Both the position numbers and the translations under genes were made by a program. A stretch of 64,000 nt of DNA, taken from NCBI GenBank assembly GCA_001792895.1, contig MARA01000025.1:434001-498000 (forward strand), read 5' to 3'. Shown one piece after another: positions 33,946 through 45,918 of this stretch. A model generated the notes under the pieces. It searched no databases, was not told the origin of the DNA, and saw only the letters and a program-made list of their open reading frames with translations. Origin of the DNA: Lentinus brumalis. Its lineage: Eukaryota; Basidiomycota; Agaricomycetes; Polyporales; Polyporaceae. Position 1 is the first letter of the stretch; the number at the start of each line of letters is the position of its first letter.

Positions 33946-36073
33946 TGTCTCTCGCGTGTTGTGGAGGCTGGAGTGGGATGGTCTTGAGACGGGGGATGGA
34001 CGACGTTAAGATCCGTCTCTAGAGGCTTCAGCGGGTGGAACGCGAAGGACAGTCTGCGTTGCGAGCTTGTGTGAGTATATATTTGTCTACCAGAACTCAG
34101 CTTACTCACCTCACCGAGGCAGGACGGATATTCTCGGAGGTGGATGGGTGAGAAGGTCGCCGGTCACTCGCAGCTTGCAATGGAATGTATTATTGAGTCT
34201 TTCGTCATGTTGGAAGTAGCTGGCGCAATAGCTCCCTAGATTAGCTTCTGCGGTCACATGGACCGTCGACTCGGACCGCCGACGCGTCTCGATATCCTGA
34301 AGCAGGCCGAACGGGGAGTGACTACGAACGGATGCTGGCAGTCAATCGCAGCTGCAAGTACGGCACATGCGAACCTGGACCGAGAGGAGCGCGGTATGGT
34401 CTCAGCCGGGGTTTTATCAGTGGGATTTGTATCATGTATGTGACGGCCTGCGCAGGGCTCAATATCTTTGTCCGGCGGATTATTCGGTGGTTAGTCTGCC
34501 GAACAAAGTTCCTAGTCGCTCAGACGTCGACGTGCTCACGTCGTGGATACCGACACAGCGCGGTCGCCGCGCCCTCGGAGCATCGTTGAACTCCATGCAC
34601 CAAAACTATTAGTATGGTAGACAATCACCGTCGTGACATACCTGGACCGTCTCGCCGTAACAGTTCCAGCCTCTTCGCTGATCGAGTTCGAGTCCTGGGA
34701 CCTCCACTTTCACGTTGGTGCCAAGGCCCAAGACGACAAGTTGCAAGCGAGATTGTGTCATATGAATGATTTGTCTGTTGTTGATGTTGCTAATAAATCA
34801 TGGGCACTATTCCATGTATCGTGGATGGTCCACGTAGAGAAGCTGCCATGACGCGGGAGACGGAAGAGGATGAAAGGACAAGATCAGTTTGTGTACGCAC
34901 CACGTCGACTGTGCCGAGGACCCATCTACCATCTTGCGACGTGGCAACTCCATAGACCGTTCATAGCTCGCGATGGCGTATGCCAAGTATACAACCAGCA
35001 GCTACTCGGTCAACGATGAGAGGGTGTCGCGATCTGATCCACCCATCGCAGCGAGCCGAGTCGAGCATACCGTTGCCGAAGTTGCAAGAGAACGGTGGCA
35101 CGTAGCAAGTTGCTGGCAGGAGCCGTAGCTTGGGAACGTCGAGGTCGCGAGCACATGCGCACCGATTTGATCATGCAATCGCGCATCGGCCCCGAAGGGA
35201 GGCCTGTACATGCAGAGGATGCAGATGTCCGTGGAGAAAGCCTTGAAGGACCGAGGAGCATTGGAAGAGACGTGACAAGGAGACGTGACGCGACGCGTCT
35301 TCTCTGCTACGTCACGCGTCAAGAGCGCTTCGACGGAACGGCTTGCGTTCTACCTTCACGTCTCCGCGCGATACTATGCGATCTGCGATGCCGTCCCCCG
35401 ATGTGATAACTCTGGCTGCCTCTGCAAGGTGGTTCCGAAGGTCGTCCATTCACGGAACGGCTCAGAGCACGTTGTCAATGCACCCGCCGCCCCCGAGATA
35501 CGAGGACGCGGTTGGCGACCTCATCGGCTGGTGTGTTCACCGGAACGATTGACGCTAACGGAGGACGGGCTTTGTGCGGGCGCATGACTCCAGAGTCGAA
35601 GGTGACGACGTGCACCGAGCGACATCGACGGGCTCGTTCTTTATGTCGATCGCCGTCACAGAAGCTTCTGGCCGCCGTGCCCATTCCCGAGGACTCGTCG
35701 AGCAGGGCGTCCCAACAGCGCCCACAGACGCCACCTCCAGGTCAACGACGAGCAGCGTGGTCGACGACAAAGCGTGCCTTGGTACCGCCGCCGCCACCGC
35801 GGCGGTCGACGAAGAGCAGCTGCTTTGGCGAAGGGGATCGTTGGGCAGGGGCCGAACCGGCAGGATCGCTTCCGAATACGGATGTCGAGCAAATGTCGAT
35901 TGACTGCTTCGACGGGGGCTCCTGCTCGCTCGTCCGTCTCTCCTCATCGCACTCTTAACCAGCTCCTCGCTCGCCGCCATGCGCCCATCCTCTCCTCCGC
36001 TCCCCCCGCTCTCTCCCCCTCCTCTTCAGCGACTCGCGATACCCTAAGCTGCGTTCCCAGCGCGCTCGATACC
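33946..36073. other. Intergenic (2.1 kb)
   Basis: Divergent promoter region for the oxygenase and the first DUF6534 gene. Frames at 35512-35980 on both strands are low-complexity. No gene is supported. Confidence 0.5.
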
Positions 36074-37774
36074 ATGGCTTCCCCCGCCGTCCTAACGTGA
36101 GTGCTCGCCGCCCCGCTCGTACTCAGGCTGCCGTCGGCTCACCAGGCTCTTCAGCTACGGCCCCATCTTCGTGGGCGTCGTCTTCAACATCCTCCTGTAT
36201 GGCATCATGATCACCCAAACATACCTATACTTCAACACCTATAGGAAGTACGTCGCGCTCTGATTGAGCAACTACGTTCTGCTCACGCTCCCTCAGAGAC
36301 CGCCTGTGGATGAAATGTTTCGTGCGTTGTACGCCCATCTTCCCCGACGTCGTGCTGACTCCCTCGTCGCGGGTATCCGTTGTACCAGGTTGGCATTCTC
36401 TTCTTGTGCGACACCCTCAACTGCGCCTTCGACATCACCTTCCTCTACATCCCGCTCGTCGGCAACTTCGGTATGTCGTCTGATGATCTGCGTTGCCACC
36501 GGAGCTCTGACTAGTCACGTTAGGTAACGACAAATCGCTCACGTACGCTACTTGGGGTGAGTCCGTGTGCTTCATAATCTTGTACTCGGCTCATCGTTGC
36601 ATGCACAGTGTTCGCGACAGGTTAGAATTTCGCGATCTGTAGTGTTGCTTGAGCTCACGGTCAGCCCCGAACTACCAGATCCGGTCATGACGGTCAGTCC
36701 CACACACGCCTTACGCTGTGTAGCCGAACCTAAACTCGTGTGTGTAGGCTGTTATCGGGAGCCTGGTCCAGTGCTTCTTCGCGTGGCGAGTCAAGGTGTT
36801 GACCAATAGTCTTACCGCCGTCATCTTCATCGCGACATGTGCGCTGTGTCAGTTCTGTGAGTACGCTTCGCCCATGTATTCCCATCGATGCTCACTCGCG
36901 TTTATGCAGGCGGAGGACTTGGCACGTCCATCGCGGTCGGCATGATCCCCGAATTTGTACAGTTCCAGAGGTTCGAAGTCATCGTCATCGTCTGGTTGGC
37001 ATTCTCTGCTGTTGCAGACTGTGCTATCACGGTCGCTCTAGTCTGGCACCTCGTGAGTGACGTCAAGAGCGAGTTAGCGAGTCGTCAACTGAATCTGCGT
37101 CGCAGCGTAAGCACAAGACCGGCTTCGCTGCCACGGATGACATCGTCAACAGGATCATCCGGCGTGAGTCTGACGTCGCATGTGAACTCTCCAAGGCCTG
37201 ACCGAGTTCATTCGCTCGCTGCAGTGACCGTACAGACCGGTCTTATCACGGCGGTGTGTGCGTTGGTGGACCTGATCCTATTCCTGGCTACCGTACGTGT
37301 CACTATCTCTTTCCCCATTTCGCACAGTCACTCAGTACGCGTTTTAGCCCGCAGGCCTTCACCTCGCTTTCAACCTCCCCTTGTCGAAGCTCTACACGAA
37401 CTCGCTGATGTCCAGCCTGAACTCACGCTCCGGCTGGAAGTACGGAAGCGGAGGCGGCGACACAACCAGCGATGATCTCAACCGCACCGAGCGGGGTGGT
37501 GGTCGGCACCTGAACGTTCGCGGCGGCGAGTCTGGCCGCCGTGTCAGCATGATGGTGCGTCGCTTCTTGCGCTATTTCTGATCTGACGTTGCTCACCCGC
37601 TGCCCCGAACAGACTCCGAACCAGGTATACATCGACGTCGAGTCGCACGAGATGGTCGACGTTATCGACAGTAAGGTTATGCCCCGCGGCTCTGCTATCT
37701 CCGATATGCCCAGCAGGGGCTACAATGAGAAGTCGTCGAAGCTGAGCGCGGCGAACACCTCTGGTTGCCTCTGA
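36074..37774 (+). CDS. DUF6534 seven-helix membrane protein, copy A
   Basis: Thirteen exons: 36074-36096, 36146-36247, 36297-36321, 36389-36470, 36524-36556, 36609-36620, 36679-36692, 36748-36856, 36910-37052, 37106-37163, 37225-37292, 37348-37554, 37613-37774; 345 residues. Two are microexons of 12 and 14 nt. Seven hydrophobic segments are visible, including FVGVVFNILLYGIMITQTYL, VGILFLCDTLNCAFDITFLY, AVIGSLVQCFFAWRVKVLT, LGTSIAVGMIPEFVQF, VIVIVWLAFSAVADCAITVA and TVQTGLITAVCALVDLILFL. The GLHLAFNLPLSKLYTNSLMS block and SSLNSR are the usual family ending, followed by a polar cytosolic tail with QVYIDVESHEMVDV. This is a large family in mushroom-forming fungi with no proven function. Confidence 0.88.
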
Positions 37775-40700
37775 GCTCTCTTCAAGCCCCGTAGTCTGGT
37801 AATGTTACGATACTGTTGTATGGTCAGCGTAGAGCGCTCCTTCGTTCTCGATTCGCGATGTTGTTTGTATACCAGTCACATTTGTACCAGCGAGCACCTG
37901 TTATACCTTTGACCATGAGACGCGATCCTCTCATCGTTACACAAGCGCATGCATGGCCACTGAGTACTGAGTTCTGCCTCGTCTTGAGATAAGTACTCTG
38001 GGGTCAAGTTTGAAGTGACGAACGCTGGATGCTTAACTACTCAATGATAGCACTCGCTCCTTCGGGTCAGGACCATGAAGAGGAGCGTGAGTTCTGACGA
38101 AGGTACTGGCCGTGGGACTCGGACAAGGAGGGGAGGAAGCCATGAGCCACTATTCACATCAAAGGTACTGCAAGGCGGCGTGGCGGGACTCAGATATGGC
38201 TCGGTAGCTTCTGCACGGCGGTGAAGCGGCCCGCGCGGTTCGAAAGCACTGGCATGATCGCCTCCGGAAGACTTCAGACGTCATGATTGCGACTCCAAAC
38301 AAGCCTTGTACTTCACAGACGACTGATGCCCGGTATGTGCGTTGACTGGCCTTGCCCTCACATGAGGCAGAACTCGCATTGCGATTCGCACGGACAACCT
38401 GGAGTGGTGGAACGTCAGAACTGTGCATCGCGTCACCCGGGCTCCGGAGGAATGAATAGGCTGCAGAGACGTACAAAGGACGTTCGCACAGCACTCGCAG
38501 TAGTCCTGCGGAGGTGCATGTGTTGTGAGCGAACATGGGGATGGCGAGCAGCGATGTCGACTCTGCCGCTGCGCTACTTACTTCGCACCAGTCTACAGTG
38601 TAAGTACAGAGTCATGAGCGATGTACTTGTTTTCGAGGCGGGAGGAGTTGACTTACCAAAGCACATGAAGCACTCGACCGTGTCGAGGAAACAATCCTGT
38701 GATTAGAGTCGCCACGTCGATGAGACCCTCTCGATGTTATTGTCCGAGTCGGTGAGGACAGGCTTACCCTCAAGTCACGACCACCTCGGAGACGTTCAGC
38801 ACGGCCGTGCTCGTGACGGCACTCTTGGTGAGTCTGGGTACTGCCGTGCATGGGCGGATTCGCCGTCACACCTAGTAGCGTTCGATACGGTGAGTGACGG
38901 TGCGCGCGGCGCATGTGGCAACGTACTCATCTGGACGGGCTTAGGCTGGGAGGATATGTTCATGGCAGGCTTGGAGGCGTCCATCGTACTGCCTTAAGTT
39001 CAAAAGAGAACGCGAAGAGTCTGCCAGTGAGTGGGTCCGAGGGCAGGAGAGGGAGGGCATTTGGGGGTATGCAGCCCATCTACTATATACACATCCTGTG
39101 CGGTGTCAGGTATGCCGCACCAGTTGGATTGCTGTGTCATGGCATCGTATCGTGTTCTACCTGGGGTCGATGACAGGAGATGGCGGTCCCAGACGGACAT
39201 AGACGCTGGCGTTTGACTTCCTCCCGACCGCCATCTGTCCGTATCTTGTCCGTATGAAGCAGACTGTCAACCACACTCGGTGTCAGTTGATCTCCCTTGA
39301 ATTGCTGCTGGTGATCTGATGGCCAGCTGTCTTTAGTGTAAGGACGCCACGATGGCAAGTCGTCTGCTGAACATGGCCCGCAAGTTGTCGTAACTTCAAG
39401 TTGAAGTAGAGTAAGTATGCCATGTTGATGACCGTCTTCACTTGTGTCAGTGTATGTCCTCTCCACGTATGCAGTGCCTCATCTGACAACTTCTACACAT
39501 AACATTTAGCTGCTGGTTTGCCTCTCACCATGACCCTCGCTCGGTCTTGCCTGCGGACACGGCGCTTGGGACCGCAGGCGCCGTTGGCTCATGATGAAAG
39601 CTTTCGCTGCGAAAGGATGATTATTGGACCTGAGAAAGGATTCATCATCGCAATATGAGGTCCGTTCCTAGACCGCGCGTGTGCGCTCGATACGACGCTG
39701 TCTAGGGCAGACAACATTCGCAGAACTCAGACTTGAATCGGACACTCGCATCCTTTTCTACGGGAATCAAGCCAACCGTCGCTCGCGAGTTGGTCTCACT
39801 CTCACTCCCACTGCCTCCTTCAGACGCCATTTGTGTTCTTCCGCAAGGTTCGTCATATACAGCATCAGACGACTGATGACGGAGTGCGCGGCGCGTGGGT
39901 AGCATCACTGACATCGGCTTTCTTCTGTAGAACTGTGCGAGTGAAGATGCCCTGCCCCGGACGTTACTTCGGGCGAAGATCGCTATGATGCATTGCGGAC
40001 GCTTGACGCTAGAGAGCGTCGCAACTCGCGAACTTTCGTACCATCGGCGGTCGGTCGCGCTACGGCCGCCGCAATCCGCCATATGTCGCCCGCTCATCGT
40101 GGAAGAAGATGTACTCGAATGGACCTACTTACATGCGCACCTATCACCTGGATACGGCATGCGGCCGTAAACTACTAAGTACTGAATATGGCAAGGCCAT
40201 AGTTTCATCGACGTCGGCTTCGTGGTGGAAGCGGAAGCATAACCAACGCAACAACAAGAGTCTGCCTAAACGTGAGTCCGCGACCTGTCGTAGGAACCGT
40301 TTCCACAGCTGAGATTTTATGCCCTTCTGCCATCAAGCGAGGGTGGGGAGATACCATTCAATCGGTCACGGTGCTCTTCCTTGTACGACATGAACGCCCT
40401 GAAGAATCTGATGACATAGTATATATATAAGCACCCTTCTCTCCAGGTAAGTCCGTCATCCAGCGCGCTCGTATTGCAAAGGGGCAGTTATCGGTTTTAC
40501 ATTGCGGAGGCCAATCGTCGCTTGCGAGCGATGCGTTCCGGGCACTGGGGGATGGAGTGGTCTACAGGCCTTCCCTTCCCGTGTCCGTTGTGATAGCGTC
40601 GCGTTCCTGAGGCTGCCAGACTGATACATTGTGCGTCCGCCGTCCTCTACGGCTGGTCATCCGGATAGACGCCTCGTCCCTGTGGGGCCCTTCCGTGCTT

Positions 40701-41224
40701 GTCCACATGCGACACGAAAATTGACGATCCCTCTGGATAGGAGCACCGAGCCTTGAGGTTGCAGATGTTCGGCAGTCCGGCATTCGGGCCTCCAAGGCTC
40801 CGATCTCACAAGTTGACGGGTGCGTCACGTATGCTTGCAACGGTGCGAAAAAACGCATCGCCGTTTTCTATCTGCGCCGCAGCCCGGATGGGATCAAACG
40901 AGAAGAGTGTCGATGCTTCTCTGAACCGTGTAGTTTGGCTACGCTGAGCCCGTGGTTCCGTGAACGGCGCATGAAGCGACTACGGGCACTCCACACTCTG
41001 GCGCTCCGCTGATGGACGAGCACATTGGTATAAACCACAGTTGAGAGGGGTTGTGGGCTCCCACGCCCGGACACTCCTTGCCCCATCTTCTTCCTTCCTT
41101 TCGACAGCCGCACCCTCGTCCTATCTCCTCAGCGCGACGCTCGTTTCGTGCGCCACTAGCAACAGGTCTCGGTTCTTGTCTGGGTCTCCGAGCCACCTCC
41201 TCCGGGCTTTGCTACACTGTCAAT
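37775..41224. other. Spacer between the two DUF6534 paralogues (3.4 kb)
   Basis: No intact gene. Splice-like signals occur (for example near 38823 and 38900), and a TATATATATAA stretch lies at about 40419, but I could not join exons into a DUF6534-like or other reading frame. It may contain a decayed copy. Confidence 0.45.
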
Positions 41225-43001
41225 ATGGGTACGCCAGCCGTAGAGATGTACGTCTGACGCTCTCCGCTGGCGGAAACAATATGCCGACCGACGATTCTCC
41301 TGCCTCTAGATATGGACCCATATTCATCGGCGTCGTGTTCAATATCGCGCTGTATGGGATCATGGTGACGCAGACATATCTGTATTTTCAGGTGTACAAG
41401 CGGTACGTTTCGCGTTCGCTCTCACTTGACGGTTCGTTTGGCTGAGAGTCGAAATTCGGTCGCCATGATTGCAGGGATCGGACATGGATGAAGCTTCTGG
41501 TAAGGGTTCTCGGTTTTTGCACATACCGGCGAGTTCGTATACTCAGGCAAGCCCAGGTCTTCCTGTTGTTCATCTGCGACACCGTCAACTGCTGCTTTGA
41601 CGTCGCGTTCTTGTACATCCCACTGGTGAACAACTTCGGTGAGTCCCGCTACCGCTTCGCACACATCTGTCCTGATGGTAGCATTTCAGGCAACAATGAC
41701 GCGATCTCTAGAGCGAGCTGGAGTGAGTGTCCAAGGCATACTTGGCTCGTGTGCACTACTCACGACAGAGTCAGTATTTGCTACAGGTGCGGCCTTCGGC
41801 GGTTGATTTCTTATACACATTACGAACTCTCCGAGTCTTTCACGCACGATAGATCCATTCATGACGGTAAGTTGCAAGCTCCGTCTAATATACGCCGTCA
41901 GATGATGCTAAAGGCGAGGAGCTCTAGGCTTTCATCGCTGCGCTCGTGCAGTTTTTCTTTGCATGGCGTGTGAAAGTTCTCACCTCGAACATCTTCGCCG
42001 TCTCCGTAATCTGCTTTTGCTCCTTCGCCCAACTCTGTACGTGCATCGTCGTTAACGTCACCCGGTTCTTGAGCATCAGCATGAGACTAATTTTAATGCC
42101 TTTAGGCGGCGGTCTCGGCACTTCTATCGCGGTTGGCAGGATACCCGAGTTCGTGCACTTCCAGAAGTTCCAGGTGATCGTCGTCATCTGGCTGGCCTTT
42201 TCCGCGGTCGCCGACACCCTCATCACCACGGCGCTCGTGTGGCATCTCGTACGCAGAAGGCTTTCTTTAGCTGTCCCGGATGCTTATGTATTGTTCAGCG
42301 CAGGAACAAAACTGGGATGGCACTCACCGATACCGTCATCAACAAGATCATCCGCTGTGAGTGTTTCGCTCCTAATGCTATCCGGAAGACTTACCGCGCA
42401 CGGATTTCAGTGACGGTGCAGACTGGGCTGATCACGGCGTTATGTGCTATCATTGACCTCGTTCTCTTCCTCGTTTCCGTACGCCATCATTCTCCCGAGT
42501 CATCGTATGAAAAGGCGCCGTGCTGACCTCCCTTCCGTTATACCAGCCGACGGGGCTGCACCTGATATTCAACTTGCCACTGTCCAAGCTGTACACCAAC
42601 TCCCTCATGTCTAGCCTCAACTCTCGCACCGGCTGGCAGTATTCGGAGTCTAGTCAGGCGATGAGCCAGAATGTGGAGCGCTCTGAACCTCAGCAGCGGG
42701 GTGTCCCCAGAGTGCGGAACGTGAACATGCTGAAGAGCGACGTTGGCAGACGCGTGAGTCTTCGAGTGCGTCCCGCTCCCTGGTCTCTCGCGATTACACA
42801 CAGATCATGAATATGAGCTTACTTCGTCTGCAGCAGGGCCCGCAGGAGATCTACATCGACGTGGAGTCGCATGACATGGTCGATGTCGTGGACATGAAAG
42901 GAAGTTCATATTCCGGAGGTGATGGTTACGTTCCGGACCAGAAGGCGGCACCCATGGCTCATTCAAGAGGATCCGACTCCCCTCCGCTGCATGCTGTCTG
43001 A
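41225..43001 (+). CDS. DUF6534 seven-helix membrane protein, copy B
   Basis: Thirteen exons: 41225-41247, 41310-41402, 41475-41499, 41557-41638, 41690-41722, 41775-41786, 41853-41866, 41928-42036, 42106-42248, 42299-42356, 42411-42478, 42547-42765, 42834-43001; 348 residues. It is a clear paralogue of copy A: IALYGIMVTQTYLYFQVYKR, VFLLFICDTVNCCFDVAFLY, FFFAWRVKVLT, GGGLGTSIAVGRIPEF, LTVQTGLITALCAIIDLVLF, PTGLHLIFNLPLSKLYTNSL and the tail EIYIDVESHDMVDVVDM. Exons 3-11 have the same lengths as in copy A. The twelfth donor was placed at 42766 by analogy with copy A; an alternative GTGAGT donor exists at 42754. Membrane location is expected; function unknown. Confidence 0.87.
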
Positions 43002-43168
43002 CTGTAGGGGGTTGAGACTTTCCATGCACGCGTTGGGTGTTCACTATGTGGACGTACGCCGGAGTGCGATCACGATCAAGAGATCTGTATGGCACAATAA
43101 TCACCGTGCAAAAACGAGTACGACTATGTACATGAATATATCATAGCAGAGATGGTCCTGGCAGGAAG

Positions 43169-43172
43169 AAAA
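43169..43172 (-). terminator. Pol III-type terminator of tRNA-Gly
   Basis: AAAA on the plus strand, TTTT in the transcribed sense, about 21 nt past the tRNA 3' end. Confidence 0.5.
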
Positions 43173-43192
43173 CTCTTACACTCCTTTCTAAT

Positions 43193-43263
43193 TGCATTAA
43201 GGGGGAATCGAACCCCCGGCGGGTCGATGGCAACGACCCAGGTTACCACTACCCCATTAATGC
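43193..43263 (-). tRNA. tRNA-Gly (anticodon GCC)
   Basis: 71 nt cloverleaf without intron. Acceptor stem GCATTAA/TTAATGC with discriminator A. D arm GGGT-AGTGGTA-ACCT. Anticodon arm GGTCG-TTGCCAT-CGACC with GCC in the middle of the loop. T arm GGGGG-TTCGATT-CCCCC. All stems pair, with one G-T in the D stem. It decodes GGC and GGT glycine codons. Confidence 0.95.
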
Positions 43264-43373
43264 GACATCAGTGTTAGAGTTGTGTATGGCATTCAGGAGC
43301 CAATCTCAGTCTGCCACAAACGAAGCATACACGCCGACCAAACAAAGCCCTGGTCCGTGCGCACTCCCGCCAC

Positions 43374-43380
43374 TATAAAA
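43374..43380 (+). promoter_or_regulatory. TATA box of the U2 snRNA gene
   Basis: TATAAAA about 30-34 bp before the inferred U2 5' end, the normal spacing for a TATA-driven start. Confidence 0.7.
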
Positions 43381-43407
43381 GCCACGCCCGCACATCGCCG
43401 TTTCCTT

Positions 43408-43598
43408 ACCACTCTGGCCTTTTGGCTTAGATCAAGTGTAGTATCTGTTCTTAATAGTTTAACCACTATTATGGAGGCACCGCCTCCATTATTGGTTATC
43501 TAATTTTTGCCGCCCTTGTCCCTCGAGCTCTGCTTGCAACTCGGGGGCGCGATGACCTTGCCACTGCACTACCGGCTTGTGTCGTCGGGGGATCTCCC
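43408..43598 (+). ncRNA. U2 spliceosomal snRNA
   Basis: Recognised from the conserved U2 core: GGCCTTTTGGCTTAGATC, then AAGTGTAGTATCTGTTC. GTAGTA at 43438-43443 is the intron branch-site pairing sequence. Next are stem IIa (AATAG-loop-CTATT), a strong stem IIb (ATGGAGGC-ACC-GCCTCCAT), the Sm site AATTTTTG at 43502-43509 and a 3' stem III (CCCTCGAG...CTCGGGGG). The last stem-loop carries TGCACTACC, resembling the U2B''-binding loop. Length is about 190 nt, as in human U2. The 5' end (about 43408) and 3' end are estimated from TATA spacing and the oligo-T tract. U2 pairs with intron branch sites in the spliceosome. Confidence 0.93.
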
Positions 43599-43600
43599 TC

Positions 43601-43609
43601 TTTTTTTTT
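43601..43609 (+). terminator. T9 tract just past U2
   Basis: Nine consecutive T residues start at or within a few nt of the predicted U2 3' end. Such runs normally stop Pol III, while fungal U2 is expected to be a Pol II transcript. Function is uncertain. Confidence 0.4.
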
Positions 43610-43952
43610 GGGCCATCTTTGCGACCAGTCAGTTGACTGGAAGCTCGATTGTTCAAATAGATTGACGGGAACCCTTCGAATTTGCTGCTTTGGATTTGCT
43701 ATGTATGTGGCTCGTAGGGTGCTGTCCAGTATGTAGATTCACGTACATCTCACGCAGACAGACAGCCGACGTCGTAGGCATTCTCCAAAGCAACTGTCGT
43801 TGGCGACCTCCGTAGAGATTCGGAAAGCTGGATTCTGTTTCGCTAGGCTCGTGTAGAGAGCCAAGTATGCAGTGTGTAGATGTACATGACGCGAGACCAT
43901 GATGCAATGAAAATAATGCGACGAAGAGACCCAGTCCAATACATCACGGATT
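43610..43952. other. Intergenic
   Basis: Convergent gap between U2 and the Erv46 gene. No gene seen. Confidence 0.6.
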
Positions 43953-45918
43953 CTACATGAGCTTGCCGTTGGTGTAACCACCGGTGACGGGCGAGGAGTG
44001 TCCCCCATGCTTCTTCAACGCCTTGCGCGTAGCGAAGAGCGCGCTGTCAATGAGCGAAGCCACGGTGAGCACACCACCGACAATTGCGCAGGTGCTGTGA
44101 GTCAGAGTGTCAGCGCACCGAGGACGAGAGTGACAGCGGCAGCGGTACGTACGAAGTGAGGAAGTGCGCGAACGACTGCCGCGTCTCGTTGTGGCGGATT
44201 AGGATGGGCGAGATCTCGTAGTTGAAGAACGCGCCGGGGATGCCCGTCGTGCTGTGAGATATGTGCAGGCCGGCAGGAGAGTTTTCCTGTGCGCCCTTGT
44301 CAAGATCACGCTCGAAATGCGTCGCACTGTACTGATGGGTGTTGACCTGCGGACATAGTACGATCAGTTGCGGCTTCACTACCCAGCGAACGTGGAAAGA
44401 ACGTACTGATTTGCCGTCGAGCGTCTGGAATTGAGTCGAGACCACCTTCAAGAAATACTGGAACATGTACTGCTGCTTGATAGTCTGCGGTGCATCGTCA
44501 GCGAACTTCCCTGCGTCCATGGACAAAAGGGCACGCACCCGGCCTTCGGTGCCGTCGAGCGGGTTCGCAGCAATTCCAAGCTTCTGCTTGAGCTCCTTGC
44601 CGAGCTTCGCCTTGTTGATGTCGTACTCGTCATCGCCTTCAAATGCCAGATGATGGATGTGGTGCGTGAAGTCGTGACGGTTCCCGTCTGTGCGGAGGTA
44701 CGGAACCAGCTCGTAGAGGTTGTGTGCGCTCGTGCGGAACGAGCGACCAGGGGAGAGGTGGATGTTGCCGACGACCTTGTTCACGCGGACCCGGCCGGCG
44801 ATGTTGCAGCCTTCGTGAGCCTGCTCCTTCAGCTTCTCTGACCAGCCCTCCTTTACGCACTGCGGAACGGGTGAGCGCACTGGAAACAGGGTGCCGGAGG
44901 TAGCACGGGGAGACCCACCTGCTCGATCGAGTCTGGCCGGTTGAAACTCCACCCTCTGTTCACGTACGCCTGGCGGACCTCGTCGCAAGTATTACAGCAT
45001 CCGCTCTCAGGTTCGACACCGCCGTAGCAAGAACCACAGTAGCCGTTCTGGCGCTGTTCGTTGAGGCGGTCAAGGTCATTCTGGAGGTCGGTGATCACGG
45101 AGTTTGGGACGGGGGCACCGCCTTCGTCCAGGCGAGTCTTCAGGATATTGTGGGTGATGTCCGACTGCGTCTCGCCGCTGATGTCCATCACATCGAGACT
45201 GAGGACTAGAAGCAGAGGTGATCAGCATCACCACGTATGCTACACGGATACGGGACGGAGGTTGCGAGTCGGGGACGCCCTCCTTCAGACGGGTGACTTC
45301 ATGTTCAGCATCTCCTGTTCACTGAGTGACGAGTTCCTCTCCAATCGACGCGCGTGCAAGGCGCTCGGAAGGAGCACACCAAGATGGTGGGGCGTATGCG
45401 CGAAGGTCACCGCCGAAACTCGCCCTCCTCCAAGTTCACGGGGAATGTTCGGGGTAAAGGACGCGCGAGCGCATTCCGACTTGCGTCGGTCCTTGCGTGC
45501 AGCACGGAATGTTCGCCCACCGAGTCAAATGGACGGAGGTACTCACGATAGCACGGCACCCGAGGGAACGTAATGTTCATGTTCACCGTCAGCTTCTCCC
45601 CTCTGCTCCGGTCGACAACGATAGAGGTATCCACATTGACGCGACGGTAGTCGAAGAATTCAATGGTAGTAAACGAGAGGATGATCGCCGCAGCGATAAT
45701 GGTCACTGCAGGTGCACCGTGGTCAGTGTGCCGTTGCGCGAGAGGGTGATCGTGCGGACGTACAGAGTGCCCCGGTACGTGTCTTGACCTTGACGTCCTC
45801 CATGGTCTACGCACACCGTCAGAACACACACACACCCTCCGTCCCGCTGCAGCGCGCGCATGCTGACCTTGCCGAAGGCATCGACGCCCTTGAGGGCACT
45901 GAGGAAGCCCTTCGCCAT
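43953..45918 (-). CDS. erv46: COPII vesicle cargo receptor Erv46 (ERGIC3 homologue)
   Basis: Seven exons (45918-45868, 45806-45764, 45705-45547, 45205-44919, 44859-44407, 44346-44153, 44094-43953), 442 residues. N-terminal cytosolic segment TMEDVKVKTRTGALLT, first membrane span IIAAAIILSFTTIEFF, then DYRRVNVDTSIVVDRSRGEK, the family's usual start. The lumenal domain has the cysteine cluster GYCGSCYGGVEPESGCCNTC and later GCNIAGRVRVNKVVGNIHLS. HNLYELVPYLRTDG and STTGIPGAFFNYEISPILI lead to the second span FAHFLTSTCAIVGGVLTVAS. It cycles between ER and Golgi, in yeast as a complex with Erv41. The short C-terminal tail ends NGKLM and has an upstream KALKK. Match is full length. Confidence 0.94.

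Noticed and set aside
40419..40452. TATATATATAA followed by a good 5' splice site (CAG|GTAAGT)
   Set aside because: Considered as a leader exon of DUF6534 copy B, but the splice site is only about 20 bp from the TATA box, too close for a transcribed exon.
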